NCBI RefSeq assembly: GCF_027744825.2
Contig: NC_071334.1
Location: 37,107,937-37,171,936 of the forward strand
Direction: 5' to 3'
Length of the DNA: 64,000 bases
From: Synchiropus splendidus
Lineage: Eukaryota; Chordata; Actinopteri; Syngnathiformes; Callionymidae
The notes under the pieces were generated by a model. It saw only the letters and a list, made by a program, of their open reading frames with translations, was not told the DNA's origin and made no database searches. Below, in pieces: positions 52,346 to 64,000 of the stretch. Every line of letters starts with the position of its first letter. Position 1 is the stretch's first letter. The position numbers and the translations under genes were made by a program.

Positions 52346-55300
52346 ATAGTCTCAGCTAACGGCGGTGAACAAAAGCGTGACTTAAGATACTCCAAATGTA
52401 TCTTCCCTGAATACACAGACAAGACAATCTCAGGAATATTTCAATTTATTCAGAAACTTGCAAGTTTATTCCCAAAACATGCAAGCTTTTACACGATGAT
52501 GACAGCTCTCAGCTGTCTTCCTATATAATCATAGAAACCGGAAGAACGGGAGAGCTCACAGCGCCACCCCTATGTTCTGTATGTAAGCGCAGTCATGACA
52601 GCGAGTTAGAGTGACAGTCGTGTGTTTTACTTGCACCTGAGTAAATGTGTCAGTCCATCTGGTGCATGCAGCTGTAGCACTGGGGCAAAAAAAAAGGAAC
52701 GTGGCCCATGCTGCCGCCCCCCCGTTCGCAAGTGTCTAAAACCGCAGCAGCTGATGAAAATGTTTCAGAAATGAGAAAATGAGACATAAACCTAGGGGTC
52801 CACTGACAAAAAAATAGGACTTCAAAATGATCAGCTCAGTGGTCAATGACCACCCTCTCCACACAATACAAAAATAAGGTGAAAACTCAACCATGAGAAG
52901 CCACTCTTTTGATTGTGCGGACAGATAGACAAACATTTTAGAAAACACTGTGGCTCGGTCTTGCTTAATGAGAACCTGATGTGGGTTCAGCTGCTGGCTG
53001 GGTCCCGGGCTCTGGAAAGTTCAGTGAAAGACAGCAGTAAAAAGTGGGGCGCCGACTCAGTGTAACTCAGTGTAATTGAGTCACTGCTTGTTTTTCCAGC
53101 TCCCCTTTCACAGTGACATGAAATGCCCACACACACCTTAGTCATGGTCAGGCATCATTGAGAAACCAAATGACAAATGTCTCATATCATCAGATTGCAT
53201 TTCAATTTTTACGAGGTCAAAATTAGTCTTATATTTGTGGAAAATTATCAAGATGCCAACATGCAATTTAAATTATGTCTTTTTTTAATAATAGGTGACT
53301 GACATGTAAATTTGATGGGCAAATATAGGCTATTATTTTGACATGAAACTATTGCCTGAGGAATCAATGACCTTTCTTTCATTGTGTTATCGGTACGTAA
53401 AACAGATCTAAACTGGTACTGTACAGAGAAATAATGTCTAACTTTACATTTGCAGAATTTAAATGAAAACCAAACCTTTTGTGTGAAGATGAACTTTGAC
53501 ATTTGCATATGTCATGGAATTGTTTGATGATGCTTTGAATGTTTTGAATTAAAAGAAGATGTCTTGTTTTAATCCCTGAGTTTAATATTCCACATGTTAA
53601 ACAAAATTGTCTTTTTCTTTTTTATTTGGCGTCACTGAACATTTCATTCCATTAAATATCGGACTTATTGAAAATAGAACAGAAATGGATGGGAAATCGT
53701 AAAATGTATATTTAAAAAAGTTAATTTAAAATTATACTCAAATGATGAAAATAGGGTTTGAGAAAACATTTGTATTCTCAAACCATAATCAAGAATGAAC
53801 TTGAAATTGAAATCCATATTCCATATTTCATCCCCGCCCATATTGATGGAGCACATTGGGGGAGCACAGATGTAAAAACATGAGAAACCGGCATCCCTAG
53901 TCACTTTCGCTTGTCTCACCTGATTTGCAGTTCAGCGTTAACTCAAAATATCATCTCAACCTTGACACCAATCCAGACAAACATCCTTTTCTGCATTTGT
54001 TTTGTTCTACTACTATTGAAAAGCTTATGCACAAGCTTCATGTTCACATGCACTGTGTACACGCAGTGTGTAGATGCACCGCGCTGTCTAACTAGTTTGT
54101 AGTTAGATTAACAAAGCGCTCCCTACAAGCCTAGCATATGTACTACATTGCTTTAGGTCATTTTAAGTGGATTAGCGCAGAGGCCTGAAATGGTTTTCAC
54201 TTTCTGTAAACTGAGACAAAAAAACATCTGACAAGAAAATGTGCAGCTCTGAGTTGATGTAGCCTGAAAACACCTGAAAACATGAGGCCATCAAGTGACA
54301 ATATGATGTTCTCTATTTTCTAAGTGCAAATTTGGCGCTCACAATGAATTTAATTACTGGTTGGCTTGATTTGTCCAATAGTCGACCTTTATTGCACATT
54401 GGCAATACTGACAAGGAAGCAAGGAAGTTAAAATGCCATCTGTAAATATCTTGGTCGCCTGAAGTTGTCACTGCAAGACAACCTATAGATCGAATTCCAA
54501 CAAACAACAAATAAACAAATAAATACAGATAAAAAAAACACTGAGAAAACCTGATTAACATTTTTGGCAACATGTAGCAATCATGCTTGTGAAACATGGA
54601 CTCATAGATGCTCAAAAGCCATCCAAACAACTTCAAGACGTTCCACACTGCCATCAAGCCCCCCAGTCAGAGGAAATGAAAAGCTGGCAACATTGTGACA
54701 ATCATGGCCCCTAACCACGAACAGAGTGGCTCTCATTGTGGCATGCAGCCCTCATTACAGACTCAGAGCTGCTGTAATAACCTATTATCTGGTGGGAGGA
54801 GGGTGCTGGGAGGGGGTGTTTGACTGAAGAGTAGTGAGGTTTCTCCTAATGTACATGCCTGTGGGAGACAAGGGGGGTGGGTTTAATTACAGGATGCATG
54901 CATTACGTGAAGTGCAGCACCATAAATCTTGGAAATGACTCCCTTCCTCCCATCCCCCCGCTCAGCTTTATTTCTTCTCTGTGTCATCAGCACACAAACA
55001 AATATTTCCATGGAACACAGAATGTAAAAATTACAGTCCTGACACAGTGACAGTCAGACCTGCGAGTCAACATGACACACACATGTGCCACAAAACGCAA
55101 TGATTTATGATTTTAAGTGACGCAGAACAAGACTTTGATAAACATCAGGTAAGCTTGCTCCTCTAAAAGTCGCTGGTAACAAGTCAGACACGCTACCCAG
55201 GTTGCATCATCATAAATTCAACTCGCAACAACCATGTCTGTGAGAGTTTGAAGATGTCAATCCAGTGATATTTTTGTCACCGAAGCGATTAGGTAAATTA

Positions 55301-58300
55301 CAGGATTACACAATGCACAAAGCCATCAAACTGTTAAATAATGCATCATTCTTGTGATCTTATTCACCAGCGCCTTGGCCAGTGGACAACGAGCTACAGT
55401 AGAGATAAGACTATTTAGAGCAGGAGGAGCTCATTAAGGAATAGGAAATTCAGGGATAAAAGCCTTTAATCAGATTGATGAATGACATGAACTTGAGAGG
55501 GGTAGCAGTTTCTTCATGTGGTCAGGAATCATATTTCACTGAGTGGTCACAGTTATTTTTGCACTAAAGAGGGCGACTGTGTGACATTTTGAGCCACCTC
55601 AGATGACTTCCTTCCAAGTGTCGGAGCAGGGGCTGCTCTCCAAGTCTCTGCTGGAAGGCATAACTGAAAACACTATTGGGACACATCAGATGGAGATGGT
55701 CCTGGTTTACATGCAGCAGAGAGAATAAATGAACGATGATCAACTCCATGACGAGAGGTGGCGCATTCCATATGTTGTGAATAAGGTGAGGCACCAAGAC
55801 AAAACAGAAGTCAATTATGCATGTAATTTTCGTCACTTAAACATGCTGAAATATAATGTGTAATAATTTCATGACACTAATGTAAATAAACCATGTTATC
55901 CATCTGTTCATAATTTCACTGCCTTTTTATTATAAAAAGTATTCTCAGTATAAATCATAAATACTGCATCAGCTTTTTATGTGATGAACATCTTGCTAAA
56001 GGTGCTATCAATAAAACAATTTATTAAGACACTTCATGACAAGGATTTTTATATTTTTTCTGTATATAATTTATTCCAATGGGAGGAAATATCGTAAAAT
56101 GAGCATCACTTATAAAAAGAATAGTATTCTAAACATTCTAAACCAAAAAAAATAGAATTAGTGATGAATTATGACAAAGGTACAATTTACTTGTACCTTC
56201 AAATGTACCTTTGTACATGTAAACACATGCAAAGGACTGCAAGTGGCCCAGACTGGCACATGGCCCAGCTCGGCCTTAAACAAATAAATAGTGTCATCTA
56301 ATCTTTGTGGTTGAAGCCCTGATCGACACATCTGCAGATTGGTGTCATCACGATGCACAACGCAGGTTTGTGTATTTACATCACATCACATAAAGACTGA
56401 GGAATGTAGCATTGCATTATATACCCATACTGTAAACGGGAGCATCATCTTTTCCTTCACAATGGCTGCACCTTCAACTACTGCAAATCTTTTTTGCAAT
56501 GCCAGAATGGCTGTGAATCGAACAGGTATGCATTTTATAGTCAAAGATCCTGCAGAATTGTAAAAGACACTTTACCATGGATTACCAGCCAACAAACAAA
56601 TACAATGTGACAGTTGATTATGGAACATTCACTGAAACCTCTTTACTTTAATACCGCAAACTTGTACATCGTCAAACCTTCTAAAATATTTAGACACACA
56701 ACTGTCAGCATATTATTGGGCTTACTTGGATCCTTTTTAACCGCTTTTCCTAGTGACTGCACAAAGTGAAACACTTTACATCAATGCAAAGACAATGAAG
56801 CCATATAACGTCGAAGCATGTTACTGACTGTGTGGGAACAAATTTACAACAGAACAGAACTGATCACATCTTCATTCGAGTTAATAAGTAACTTTAGGTA
56901 TGAATTATTCACAGATGTACTGTGACAAAACTTCAACAAATGGTAGCATCAGTTTATATTTTAACATAACTCAATGAATCATTTTGCACATTTAAACTAG
57001 ACAAAAAAAAAAACCATTTCCCCAATTCATCATCGGTTCCTTTGATTGAGAACAACCAATGAACCCGTAAGACCACAGCCACCAAATCATCATCTGCTCT
57101 CATGTTCATCAAGCACCAATATTACCACATGATATGATTCCATGACAATAAAATGAGTTTCTTACACATTTGATGCATCTGTAAACTGCCCCTCAATTCC
57201 TCACATACATGCACACTTCATCTGTCTCAAAAGGGTGTGACCAGAGTAGTAGTATCTGTCTCCTGGATTAAAGCTCAACTCAGATGAAAGATGAGAAACT
57301 TGATAAACGACCTGAAACTGAGCCAACTGGTAAGGCCGGGAGCAAGTTTCTCATAAAGGTTGCTTCTAAGACAAAAACAACAATAAATCACACACCGCAG
57401 TCGTCTTCTGAACATATTTGATGCACTCATTTATGAAAAAGATGAATGAATATTTTTGTGTTGTATATGGGTAGAAGTTATTTTTTATTTTACTCCAGTG
57501 TTTGATCAACTATTGATTAAAACCTGAAATCATAACTACATTATGTTGAATTAGAGTTTGAAGTTACAGAAAAAACATTAACATTTAATTATTATTTTGT
57601 GTGAACAATACTAAATTACAAAACAGTTAGACACCGCTACACACCACCTTTTTGTAGCTAAATGATGAAACAGATAAGTAAGGCTACAGGCCATTAAACA
57701 GCTTCCTCGGCACTTAATAACAATACTTTAGTGTCTGAAACAGAAATGCTACCATGTTTATTGCATGTAGAGCAAGGAAGTGCGACCTGATCACAAGTGG
57801 TCATATGAGAAGCATGTGGAGGCCGGTTCTAATGGCAGGCGTGAACTGATGTATGCAGAGCTGATGACATGAGCCGTAAGTCGGAACAAAAATGCGCTGC
57901 TGGGTCATAGAAAGAAAGTGTGTGTATATATATATATATATATAATGTGTTTGTAAATGACTTTCTTTTTGACCAGCTTGTTCGCTTCGATGGTATATGT
58001 GGCAGGACCACATTATTTTCATGACTGTGCAGTGCAGCGCTGCATCAGCATAGATCTATATAGAGTACAGAACGTCACAGAGTCAATCCATCACAGATCT
58101 TCAACACGTTCCGATCGTTCATGATCTAATATCGCACACCCCATAAACCCTGTGCAACCTGTTGAGCTATTTTTTAGGTGTTAGGTGCTGTCATGATTCG
58201 TTTTTATTTTGGTTCAGTAACTTACGTTTTGTGTTTCTTCCTCTCCTCATGCTTATGGTACACGACAGGAGTCAATCATCTAATCGTCATCAAAGAGCAC

Positions 58301-61300
58301 ATAAGGTGTTTCCTGGTTTGTTCTGTCTGTTTGTCATTGCTGTTCATTGTGTTTTGTCTCTCTGTTTACAGATTTACGTTCTTTTGATCTCCTGGTTTTG
58401 GTGACACTTCCTGTTCGGACATTTTGACTTCTCTTTGTTCTACCAGTTCAGTGACGCTTTCTGTATTTAGATTTATTGTTCTGACTGTAGAGATGCAGAT
58501 ATGCTAAGATATGAAGTTTGCAGTTCAGTGTGCATCTTGTGCCTAATGTTGACTAATATTTGAGCATTAAATTTGTCCTCAGGCATCTTACTGCTGTTAG
58601 TCATTCTTTCATTGTTCTTCATTCATGTGCTGCTGAGATGTTCCATTGTGTCTACATGAGAACCTTCATCTTGTAAGAAGCCATCCAGCCTTGAAATGTA
58701 TTAAATTCTGGAAAAGAAACCGTCAGTTTAATGTGAAATTCGAAATAATTAGAGTTTTCTTATTGTTCGTATTTGAACAAACACCAGGTTGGGGGAGCGG
58801 GCGCATTCTCCTTTAGATAAACGCAAAAATAATAACAAATGGGGGGTGTTGACTGAAGAGGCGGGCATTAATGCCATTCTGGATGGAAAACAGCAAATAA
58901 ACAAAAAGTTCTTGACTGTCAGCCAAGCCGTGTTGTTTTGTCTTGTCGCAGAGTGACGGTCTCTGACGATATCATCTCAAGGTGGACTCTCCTCTCAATA
59001 AACACAAAATAATAACAGGCCGACAGTCTTTTTGCACATGTTCACTAAATTTTCTAATGAATATCTTTGAAATTTAGGATGGAAACATTTGGTTGTGTTA
59101 TTCTTAAATTGTTCTTTATTTGCAAAATCAGCAGTACCTTGTTTTGAAGCAGGAATATGCCTCTTAGTATGCTTCATTTGATTTGCTCATATAATTTGTG
59201 TGGTTCTAAATACCTACATATTATTTTCTTTAACTAAATAAAACACTATTAATGTACTTTTTAAACATTTTGAGCACATTGCAACAGCACAGCGATAATG
59301 ATGGCAACCACAATAATTTTGGTCACAATAGCCGTGGCACTGAATTTTCGTACCGTTACACTCAGGTTGTTCCAAAGCCCAAGTAGAAATATGTGAATGG
59401 GAGAGTAAATGCACATTTATTGCAGGACACAATTAATTAAGCCAAATAACTGGTCAAATGCAAACTTAATCATCACTGATAAAGTTAGATTTGCACACTC
59501 AGTGTTCTGCCAGACCTGAATACGCCTCACTGGATTAAACCCGCAGCTTTTACAGATTTTTTTTTCCCTGAAATATAAAATCATTTGTACAACATGATAT
59601 CTCATTTCCAATTTTCCAACCCTCTCCCTTTGCTAGAGAACACAACATCAGAAATTCTATCGCCATCGTGTACCACACTTGACCACAGTGAAAAGCTGTA
59701 ATGACCCTGTCAATGGTATGGGACTGTGTCGAATGCTTATACTGCTTGGCTACTGTAGGATATAATTGTGGACACAGTATCTCTTGCTGACTCAAGGAAA
59801 AGGTGCAAAGTACCCAGTGGACTCTCAAACTCTCCAGTGCCGCTTGTCACAATTCCTGGCTTGTGTACTTCTATTACAATCTGTAGATGACAACTGTTTT
59901 GTATGAGCATGATGAATGCCAAAGCAGGGCGGTTCTCAACAAACTAAGATGAGTGTGATATAATGGGACACTGTGAGACTGCGACACCCTTTTCTTAATC
60001 GCAACATGAAGTGAATTTGCACGGCATGTTCGGGGAAATACCAGACAGATGGAACAGATGAAAGTATTTAACAACCACCAACAGAGATGCTGTGATAATG
60101 TTTGTCTGAAGGCACAGAGATGCTGACAGAGATAAAGTGCCAAAAGTTAAGAGGAAGAGCTGCAGACAAGATGAAGTTTGTGCTTGGTGGCTTCTGAAGT
60201 GTTCACAATGGTAAAAGATGAAAGAGAAATTAGTAAAGACATTCATGAGTCTACTCGGAGATCCTGCTCAATGGATGGGTAGCAGTTTGACTGCAAGCAT
60301 TCTCCCGGGTATGTCCTTTGCACGAGTGGACTGAAGCTTGGGGAGCAATGAAAGTGTATGTCCGTATGAAAACAAGACATTGCCTGCACTCACTGATATC
60401 AGTATGGAAACATTCAAATGCAAACCATTTCCTCAGCTTTGCACACTTTCAGACCAATAATCGTACTGATAAAACTTGCGTCACAAGAGACTTTAATGAT
60501 GACACCCAGGACAATTCATTTACATTATTATACCCTCTGTTTGAGCAGGTTAGAAGTCTCTTTAGGTTTACCCCTTCCACACAAAGACAGAGACACACTG
60601 TCCTCCCCACAGATAAAAACACACTTTTTCAAGACAATATTTTGTAGTGGTTAAAAAGTTGCTGTGTGAAGTCCATGGGGCTGTTTGCAGTGGCTCTGTT
60701 TGCCGTAGCTCTGTTTACAGCGAACGGCGCGTCATCAATCCCATGATTCGTTCCGGGTGACATGAACGCGCTTTTGATGTCATGAACCAAACAGATCAGG
60801 TAGAGCAAAATTACCAAGAAATAGATGAACATGGTTCTTTCACAAAGAAACCATCACTTATCAGCTCCCTACAGTAACACTTCTGGTAACTCTTTAACCA
60901 TCCGTTGCCATGCGTTGTCCCTTTAATGAGTATATGTAGCATAAATTTGACAATTAAAGAATGAATGAAGTTAATGGAGCGACGAAATCATCAAACATTC
61001 AGGAACACTTAATTTCAACTGCAGAAATTATAATCATTAAAAACAAAAACCTTTACCTGAGAATGAAATGTGACACAGAAAAGGGGAGTATTGCTGAGTG
61101 TTACAGCAATAGATGATGGCTCAATGAAAAGGCAAATGCAGTTTTACTGCCATAATTGAATAAAGAACAAAACATTCATGACACAGTTATTCCGGCGATC
61201 TAGTGACTGCAATCAACAAAGCGTGACGAAGACCTTGAAAATGTGTTGTAGAAGAATGGTTTGGATTTTAATTGATTCTTCAGAAAATTGCATCTCTCTC

Positions 61301-62339
61301 CCTTGCTCTCTCAGACAAACAATTTATTTTCAATAAAATTAAAAGAACAATTCCAAAGGGCTTGGCTCATGAACGGTAAGAATAAATAAATGTGTTACTA
61401 CAAACAAGATGTATATCACGCATGAACAGAATGCAATTTTAATATTTAATTGTAATTCTTCATTTTGTGGCTTACAATACTAACATGCAGAATAATTGAT
61501 CTAGTTGACGGTTTGACACTTTTAATGTTGAATTAATGATAGGTATTTCCAGGGCTGGATTTCGCCCATTGGCTAGCTAAAAGCATGTTTATCAGTTACA
61601 GACAAAAAACTTGAAAGAAATAATTGGAAATCATCAACAGACAAATGGAGGGTTTTATCATTTCACACTTATGTCACGTGAACTCGACAAATACAGTAGA
61701 AGGAAATAAGATTTTATTCTTTAAATAAAAGCAAATGCAAAACACAACACAGAAGGGAACTGATCAAAATATTTTGAAAATAAAGGAGAACACTAATGAT
61801 GGCTGGCCTTTGTGTCATTTTGGATCACCGTCCACACTTAGACAAACACAACTTGCAAGACAGAGTTGGAATTGAATAAAATTATGCAAATTGAGAACTC
61901 AAAGTACCAGTTATTAGTTATACAACCCGTTCATAAGACCTAGATGAAAAACTGTGGCGGAACAAAAGCTCAGTGAGCGCTGATCAGACAGCAGTATCAG
62001 CGCAAACCTGATGGGCAATCTCAATATGTGTTGCTCCCAATTGGCTATTCAAGCTGGACTGTGCCTGCTCCCCATGCTCAGAGAAAGACTGAGCAATTTA
62101 ATGTTTAATGTCAGCTGACTCCCATTCAGTCTGATCATGGTGAGTCCCATGAATTTTTAAAGACATCCTGACATTGCTCTCCATCTGGGCTCCATCTGCT
62201 TTGTCTTTGGTGTTGAAAGCAGACAGAGACTCTGTAGAGGAAGGAAGGAAGGAGGAACATTGTTCAAGGATGAGGCAGGGGAATCAGTGAGGAAAATATT
62301 ACAGATAACTAATACCTCATTCACATTCACATATACACA
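52346..62339. other. Large 5' intron of the ARID3-family gene
   Basis: No exon found on either strand; short open frames show no family resemblance. A (TA)n run lies at about 57921-57946. The GC-balanced, repeat-poor stretch 54700-55020 could hold conserved regulatory DNA. 58150-58470 looks like degraded LTR-type or other repeat (tcatgattcg, cacttcctgt). Confidence 0.45.
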
Positions 62340-62550
62340 AGCCCACGCCCACGCACAGGTTTGTGTGGTACGCCTTTCCACAGCCTCTCACCCTAAACCA
62401 AAACAAATGGCTAAACCTAACCAGGATGACGCAACCAAACTTAAACCCAATTATAATGACTGTTGTTTTGAAGTCTTCATCTTGAAATTGAGGCTTAACT
62501 TTGTGGAGATCAGCCAAAAGGCCCCACAAAGTCATAAGGGCCCCACAGGT
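62340..62550. repeat. Dispersed CCTAACC-type fish repeat, copy 5
   Basis: cctttccacagcctctcacc, caaaacaaatggctaaacct, then a tail ending in gccccacaaagtcataaggg. Fullest copy with both the CCTAACC part and the closing GGCCCCACA part. Confidence 0.65.
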
Positions 62551-63730
62551 CTTAGCTTAACATATAAAAAGCTTCTGTTGTCGTCTCTCATGTCTCTTAG
62601 GACATCTGTAATTGTACACCAAAACACAACTTTGTAGGTATCGGGACTATCTTTATTAAAACTGCATCACTCTTAACTCAGTGTGGTCAGACATTGAGGT
62701 CTCCACATACTTTGCACACACCTCAGCCAGTCGGCTCACCTTTCATTGTTCCCCTTCATGTCCCTCCCCCGGCCCAGGAGAAACAAAACCCCAACACAAC
62801 GACCATAAAAACCTGGCCCGGGGTGATTAACCTCCACCTGCACAGCTTTACACAGAAACAAAAAGCAGAAGCGGAGAAAACTTGCATCAACCATTCAGTT
62901 TACTCCACACACATATAGGTACAAGTCTAGACCACGAATAATCTCAGTACCACTTGGTACGTTTACTCTTAATGCAGCATGGAGCCTAAAGGTCTGATTT
63001 GTTTGACTATGTCAGTTCCATGGTGAAGCATTGATTATTTAGGTCAAATTTCTCTGTGGTTTATCCTGATGAAGTGACAAGTACAAGTGAATCTGAGCTA
63101 AGTGCAAGAGTGAAATGTGAAATGATGAACCACCACCAATGATGCAAGTGGCTCCATCCGAATCACAAAAATCACCAGTCATCAAAAAATCCCATAAAAG
63201 TGATGATCGTTTGACACGGTCTACACATGTTTCAACCCAGAATTCACTTGCCTACATTTGACATCTTGTTGACAGTCACGTGTGGCCACTCATTTTCAAT
63301 CATGAAGATTGAAAAATTTGGAAGGTCAGTCCTCTTCTGAAGCCCAGGAGCGCTTCCCTCTGACTGTCCCAGCAGTTGACTTCACTCACATGACAGAATT
63401 GCACAATTAATGTACAACAAACAGCTGTCAGGGGAGAACAGGCAAAGCAGACAGGTAGCGAGAGGCCATTTCAGACTGTTATATTGTTCTCTGTACACAG
63501 CAATCATGCTGAGTGATCAACAATTTTAACTGAAGAGTCAGAATCAGCGCTTCGGACAGCTACGCTTGACAGCCGCCCCAGTCACGCAGCTGTCATCATT
63601 GTCAACACGCTTCCTTTGTCAGAGCTCTGAATTAAACTCGCAAATGAAATATTCAAGAGACTCCGTCGTCTTTGAAAATCAGAATGAGCTTTTGATCACT
63701 GACATGAGCACCAACTAACTTAGTAATCAT
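62551..63730. other. Remaining ARID3 intron
   Basis: No coding or known repeat seen. 63400-63680 is repeat-free and of balanced composition. Confidence 0.4.
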
Positions 63731-63996
63731 GCTAACGCTTGCTAACGTGGTGAAAAAGTTGTCTCCTTAAACCAACAAATCACGTCCTCTAATCTTCTTG
63801 TCGGAACAAATGATCAAATCACCCTGCATGAATGTGGTGGAGAAAAATCTACACATCAGCAGACCACAGTCGTAACGAGTGACTAAAGACATCTACTATC
63901 AGGTTTGTCATGTGTTCACCGCAGATATTGGCTAAAACAGAGGAACACACATACTGCATCAGGTTACACACATGACTTCTCCATTGTAAACAAGGT
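63731..63996 (-). repeat. Dispersed repeat, reverse copy of an inverted pair
   Basis: Reverse complement aligns along its length to 52112-52345 with strong blocks at both ends and a diverged middle. May continue past the window edge. Confidence 0.75.
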
Positions 63997-64000
63997 TATT

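Noticed and set aside
55564..55836. 90-codon minus-strand frame as the missing ARID3 5' exon
   Set aside because: It lacks the family's acidic N-terminus and EEQFKQ, and has no donor in the required phase.
1..64000. CRISPR array, phage, integron or bacterial operon
   Set aside because: No regularly spaced repeats or prokaryotic genes; introns and vertebrate families throughout.
1..64000. True tRNA or rRNA genes
   Set aside because: The only tRNA-like sequence (10537) has a degenerate cloverleaf and a SINE body; nothing resembling rRNA was seen. A covariance search was not possible here.

Overview
The window is vertebrate nuclear DNA, almost certainly from a teleost fish. The genes have introns with GT-AG junctions and encode vertebrate families. 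The repeat load is fish-like: RTE-type and Rex1/L2-type LINEs, an L1-like LINE, DIRS, BEL/Pao and chromodomain Ty3/gypsy retroelements, Tc1, Tigger and hAT DNA transposons, a tRNA-like SINE and many small inverted-repeat elements. Nothing prokaryotic or operon-like is present.

Three genes can be assembled exon by exon, all on the minus strand. From left to right: (1) tmem79 (mattrin), a complete 418-codon model in four coding exons at 2029-9606. (2) A CTD small-phosphatase-like gene of the CTDSPL2/ctdspl3 type, a complete 377-codon model in eleven exons at 27703-41424, every junction in phase. (3) The C-terminal 345 residues of an ARID3-family DNA-binding protein in six exons at 46437-51667; its first coding exon(s) must lie beyond the right edge, so about 12.3 kb here is intron. 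At the left edge a probable first exon of a fourth minus-strand gene starts at 785, with the start codon inside a YY1-type AAGATGGCGGC motif.

Layout: 1-1990 edge repeats, promoter/first exon and spacer. 2029-9606 tmem79, with LINE, Tc1, hAT and small inverted-repeat insertions in its introns. 9625-12220 small transposons and a SINE. 12224-21845 a stack of truncated, nested transposons (Tigger, two gypsy pieces, BEL/Pao, two DIRS ends, L1). 21846-25287 mostly featureless AT-rich DNA with one CpG-bearing block near 23.5 kb. 25288-27345 an RTE-like LINE just past the phosphatase 3' end. 27703-41424 the phosphatase gene with LINE and hAT insertions. 41425-46436 its promoter plus the probable long 3' UTR of the ARID3 gene. 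46437-64000 ARID3 gene.

The most noteworthy item is the catalytic motif of the phosphatase gene: the usual DxDxT reads D-L-E-E-T, so the second (acid/base) aspartate is glutamate while the other catalytic residues are kept. I see no evidence for a wholly new multi-gene system. The genes are ordinary housekeeping or developmental genes with no obvious functional link, and the rest is transposon debris and intron.
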